The position numbers and the translations under genes were made by a program. 64,000 nt of DNA from Rapana venosa (lineage: Eukaryota; Mollusca; Gastropoda; Neogastropoda; Muricidae), in the NCBI GenBank assembly GCA_028751875.1, contig CM054140.1:47323051-47387050 (forward strand), read 5' to 3'. The notes under the pieces were generated by a model that did no database searches, was not told the DNA's origin, and saw nothing but the letters and a program-made list of their open reading frames with translations. The number at the start of each line of letters is the position of its first letter. Within the stretch, counting starts at the first letter, position 1. This document shows, one piece after another, positions 61,118 to 64,000 of this stretch.

Positions 61118-64000
61118 ATCATCATCAGGCCCGTGACCTTGGTGGTCGTGGGAGAGACACGAAAGACGATGCCGTGGTAAGCCTCCTCCATCCATCTCGG
61201 TCCTCGGCTCTGCGCAGTAGTGCCGAGTCATTCATCCTGGTCCATTCTCTGATGTTGTCCATCCATAACTTGTTCTGTCTTCCCCTCCTTCTGCCACCTT
61301 CGAGTGTTCCCTGCAGTACTGTTTTTGGCAGAGTGTTGTGGCGGGTGACATGGCCGAACCATGTCAGCTTTTTCTTCTTGACGATGGTGAGAAGGGGTTC
61401 CTGTGGACCTGCCAGCCGTGTTATTTGACTCTTGACAAATTCATTGGTCTTTCGTTCTCTCCAGGATATAGTATAGTAGTATGTTCTTTCGAGCCAGAAG
61501 GCCCATAGAGCCGGAGCTTATCCCGGTTTCTGTAGCGTTAAGCGAACTGATGGTTTTTCACCACCCCTGTGACAGGACGCTAGTCTGTCGCCAGATACTT
61601 CCCCAGCAGAGCTGGTACCCACTTGTACACCTGGGTGGAGTGAGGAAAATAGGAGTAAAGTGTCTTTCCCAAGGGCACAACACCGAGCCGAGCGGGGATC
61701 GAACCCGCGACCTCTGGATCACGAGTTGACCGCCTAAACCACTCGACCACGGTGCCTCCTTCTCCAGGATATGCCCAGTAGTTTTCTATGGCATTTTGTT
61801 TCGAATGACTGGATTCGCTTTGCTGTTTCAGCAGTCAATGTCCAGGTTTCACTTCCGTACAGCAGGATCGTCTGAATTAGGGCTTTGTAGAGCTTTAGTT
61901 TGATTGGGAAACTGATCTCTTTACTTTTCCATATGGTGGTGAGTTTTGTCATGGAAGATGTTGCCATGGCTATTCTGACTTTGATTTCTGTCGTCGATCG
62001 CCCATCCTTTGTGAGTGTAGCGCCAAGGTATTTAAAAGCGTCTACCTCCTCCAGTTGCTGGCCGTTCATGTAAATTTTAGCAGTGGCGTTGGGGCGTTGC
62101 TCGTGCTGTTCACAAGTACTTTACTTTTCTCCGAGCTCACCTCCATCCCATATGCTCCAGCTCTGTTCTCAAGTCTGGTCGTAAGATCTTGCAGCTCTGT
62201 GTTACTTCCGCCCATGAGGTCAATGTCATCGGCAAACCGTAAGTTGTTGAGGGGTCTGCCGCCAATGGAGATGGTAGAGTGGAAGTCATGGAGGGTCTCT
62301 CTCATAATGTTTTCCAAGAACAGATTAAACAGGACTGGAGATAACAGGCATCCTTGTCAGACCCCAACTGTGGTTTTGAAGTAGTCTCCGACCTGATTGT
62401 TCAGAAGGACTGCACTGCTTGCGGTGTTGTATAGTGCTTGAATGGTTTGCACTAGTCCTTCTTCAATGCCAAACATTCTGAGGACCTGCCACAGGCCTTC
62501 GTGCCATACTCTGTCGAAAGCCTTCTTGAAGTCGATGATGTTGTGGAACAGGTCTCTCTGATGTTGAAGATGTTTTTCCATCAGGATGTGGCAGTTAAAA
62601 ATCTGTTCGAATGTGCTCCTGCCTGCCCTGAACCCAGCTTGTTCCTCTGCAAGGTGTTCTTCTGCCTCCTTGAGTCGATTCAAAATAACTTTGAGCATGA
62701 TCTTGCTGGCGTGGCTGATGAGGCTGATTGTTCTATAGTTTTGGCATTGGCGTAAATTCCCCTTCTTGGGCAGGGGTATGATGAGTGATTGTGTCCATTT
62801 TGTTGGCCACCGTTTTGTCTCCCAAATCTTCTGACAGATAGCTGTAACATGTGTGATGACTGTTTCGCCACCATGCTTGAGCAGCTCTGCTGGTATGTTG
62901 TCTGCTCCTGGGGACTTTCTCTACTGGTAAGCTGCGACGGCTTTCTTCCCACTTCTTCCTCAGTATAGGTAATGGTGAGGGTGCTCTTGAATGTTGCTGC
63001 TTTCTCTTCTATTATGCTCTTGTCAGGTTGTATTGGGTAGTTGTACAGTTCTTGACAATATTCAGACCACCTGTTTCAATGCAGCTGAGCTTTCTGTGAG
63101 GAGGATTTCCGGAGCTGTCTTCATTGACTGATGATTTGGTTTGAAGTGGTTTTGTGAGTTTCTTCAGGGTGTCGTATGCCTTTTTACTGTTGCCCACTTT
63201 CATGCTTTTTTTCGATCTCATCACATTGATCACTGATCCACTTCCTCTCTGGCCTTTAACATGACTTCTTCACGAGATTGTTGGCACTCCCGGTATTCTT
63301 TAGGGTTGGAAGACCTGGTTGGTTTCAGTGCTCTTCTTGTATCGCAGAGGTCCAAGATGTCATTGGTAGTCCATGGCTGGTTGTTTATTCCTCTGACGAC
63401 CGAGTACCATCCTCTGCTGTTTCTCGGACTGCCTCATTAAAGTTGTTGGTGAGGTCATTGATGTCATGTCCAGGAGGGTTAATGCCGCAAAACGTCCGCC
63501 AAGCTAGCTTGGAAGATCTCCTCGACATCTGGATCTTTCAGTTTGTCCACTCAATTTGATACGTGGGTTTGCAGGCTGTTTGTTTTTCTTCAGCTTCATT
63601 TTGAATACCAGCAGCACAAGGTCGTGGTCGCTGCCTATGTCAGCTCCAGGTAGGTTCTTGTTTCTGGCTCTGTTGATGCTGGATTTGAAGCGCCGTGGTG
63701 TTAAGATAAAATCTATTTGTTATGGATCTTGCCGTTTTGGCGCATGCCAGGTTGTCCTCCTTGACTGCTTGTGGGGATAGAGGGTATTGGCAATGGTAAG
63801 TCTGGTGGGTGCAGGCAAACTCCAGCAGACGTAGTCCCCTGTCGTTGGTCTCCCCAGTTCCAAACTGACCAGCTGTTCCGGCCCATTGTTGTAAGAGTCA
63901 GGACCTACTTTGCGTTAAAATCCCCTTGGATGATGATGTCCTTCTTGGGTATTTTCATAATGGTCTCTTCAAGATCTTCGTAAAATTCTTCTACTTCTTC
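61118..64000 (-). mobile_element. RTE-type LINE, decayed, continues past the window
   Basis: Minus strand shows, in order, an endonuclease part (IIIQGDFNA near 63950), a reverse transcriptase N-terminal part, NYRTISLISH and EEQAGFRAGRSTFEQIFNCH (about 62640), DFKKAFDRVW (62530), QGCLLSPVLFN (62340), FADDIDLMGG (62220), KYLGATLTKDG (62020), LLYGSETWTL (61840), WFGHV (61350) and LQGTLEGGRRRGRQ (61310). It ends in (ATG)n. Several frameshifts and a TGA replacing the Arg of the VRQGC motif mark it as dead. Same strand as MED23, so probably in an upstream intron. Confidence 0.88.
61472..61760 (-). mobile_element. SINE M nested in the LINE, with 12-bp target duplication
   Basis: Minus strand: A box GTGGTCGAGTGGTTTAGGCG, B box GGGTTCGATCCCCGC, a body with CACCCAGGTGTACAAGTGGG and an end near CCGGGATAAGCTCCGGCTC. 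It is flanked by TCTCCAGGATAT at 61460-61471 and 61761-61772. Removing it rejoins the LINE reading GISWRE across the site. Confidence 0.88.

Noticed and set aside
61734..64000. A host gene for an endonuclease/reverse transcriptase
   Set aside because: Stops, frameshifts, the (ATG)n end and the nested SINE show a dead LINE copy.

Overview
This is eukaryotic nuclear DNA, most likely from a marine gastropod mollusc. I base that on intron-rich coding blocks with GT-AG borders, extreme microsatellite density, several tRNA-headed SINE families and RTE-type LINE sequence. I cannot name the species. Nothing supports a bacterial or viral origin: no operons, no CRISPR array, no rRNA gene and no convincing functional tRNA gene.

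The one gene I recognise is the 3' half of MED23 (Mediator tail subunit, Sur-2 family), minus strand, 59923 down to 34117. I placed 17 coding blocks, about 2.0 kb of CDS or 670 codons, by spliced similarity to the vertebrate protein remembered from knowledge. Phases and GT/AG borders agree at nearly every junction. The upstream half must lie beyond 64000. Two blocks look damaged: 57473-57671 is one base out of frame near an A5 run, and the block near 44.7 kb meets an in-frame TGA where a conserved ~33-residue segment should be. About 15 residues are also missing between the blocks at 57.5 and 56.1 kb.

Layout. 1-28.7 kb is gene-free and made of microsatellites, SINEs, old LINE fragments, minisatellites and a ~1.2 kb segmental triplication (23.4-26.2 kb). 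28.7-33.8 kb is quieter, mostly unique DNA that may be MED23 3' UTR or intergenic. 34.1-59.9 kb is MED23, whose introns hold a piggyBac-like transposon remnant (36794-37897), many SINEs, an array of copied exon ends with splice donors (52.6-53.1 kb) and a SINE-derived 41-bp minisatellite (58.5-59.6 kb). 60.2-60.8 kb is a LINE C-terminal fragment. 61.1-64.0 kb is a decayed RTE-type LINE carrying a nested SINE with a 12-bp target duplication.

The most interesting signals are in the repeats. One SINE family (called B here) joins a tRNA-like box A region to a segment closely resembling the internal control region of 5S rRNA. Another (family A) shares one body among different tRNA-like heads and at least two, perhaps three, 3' tails, so it evolves by module exchange. 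Family names A-M are local labels used only in this annotation.
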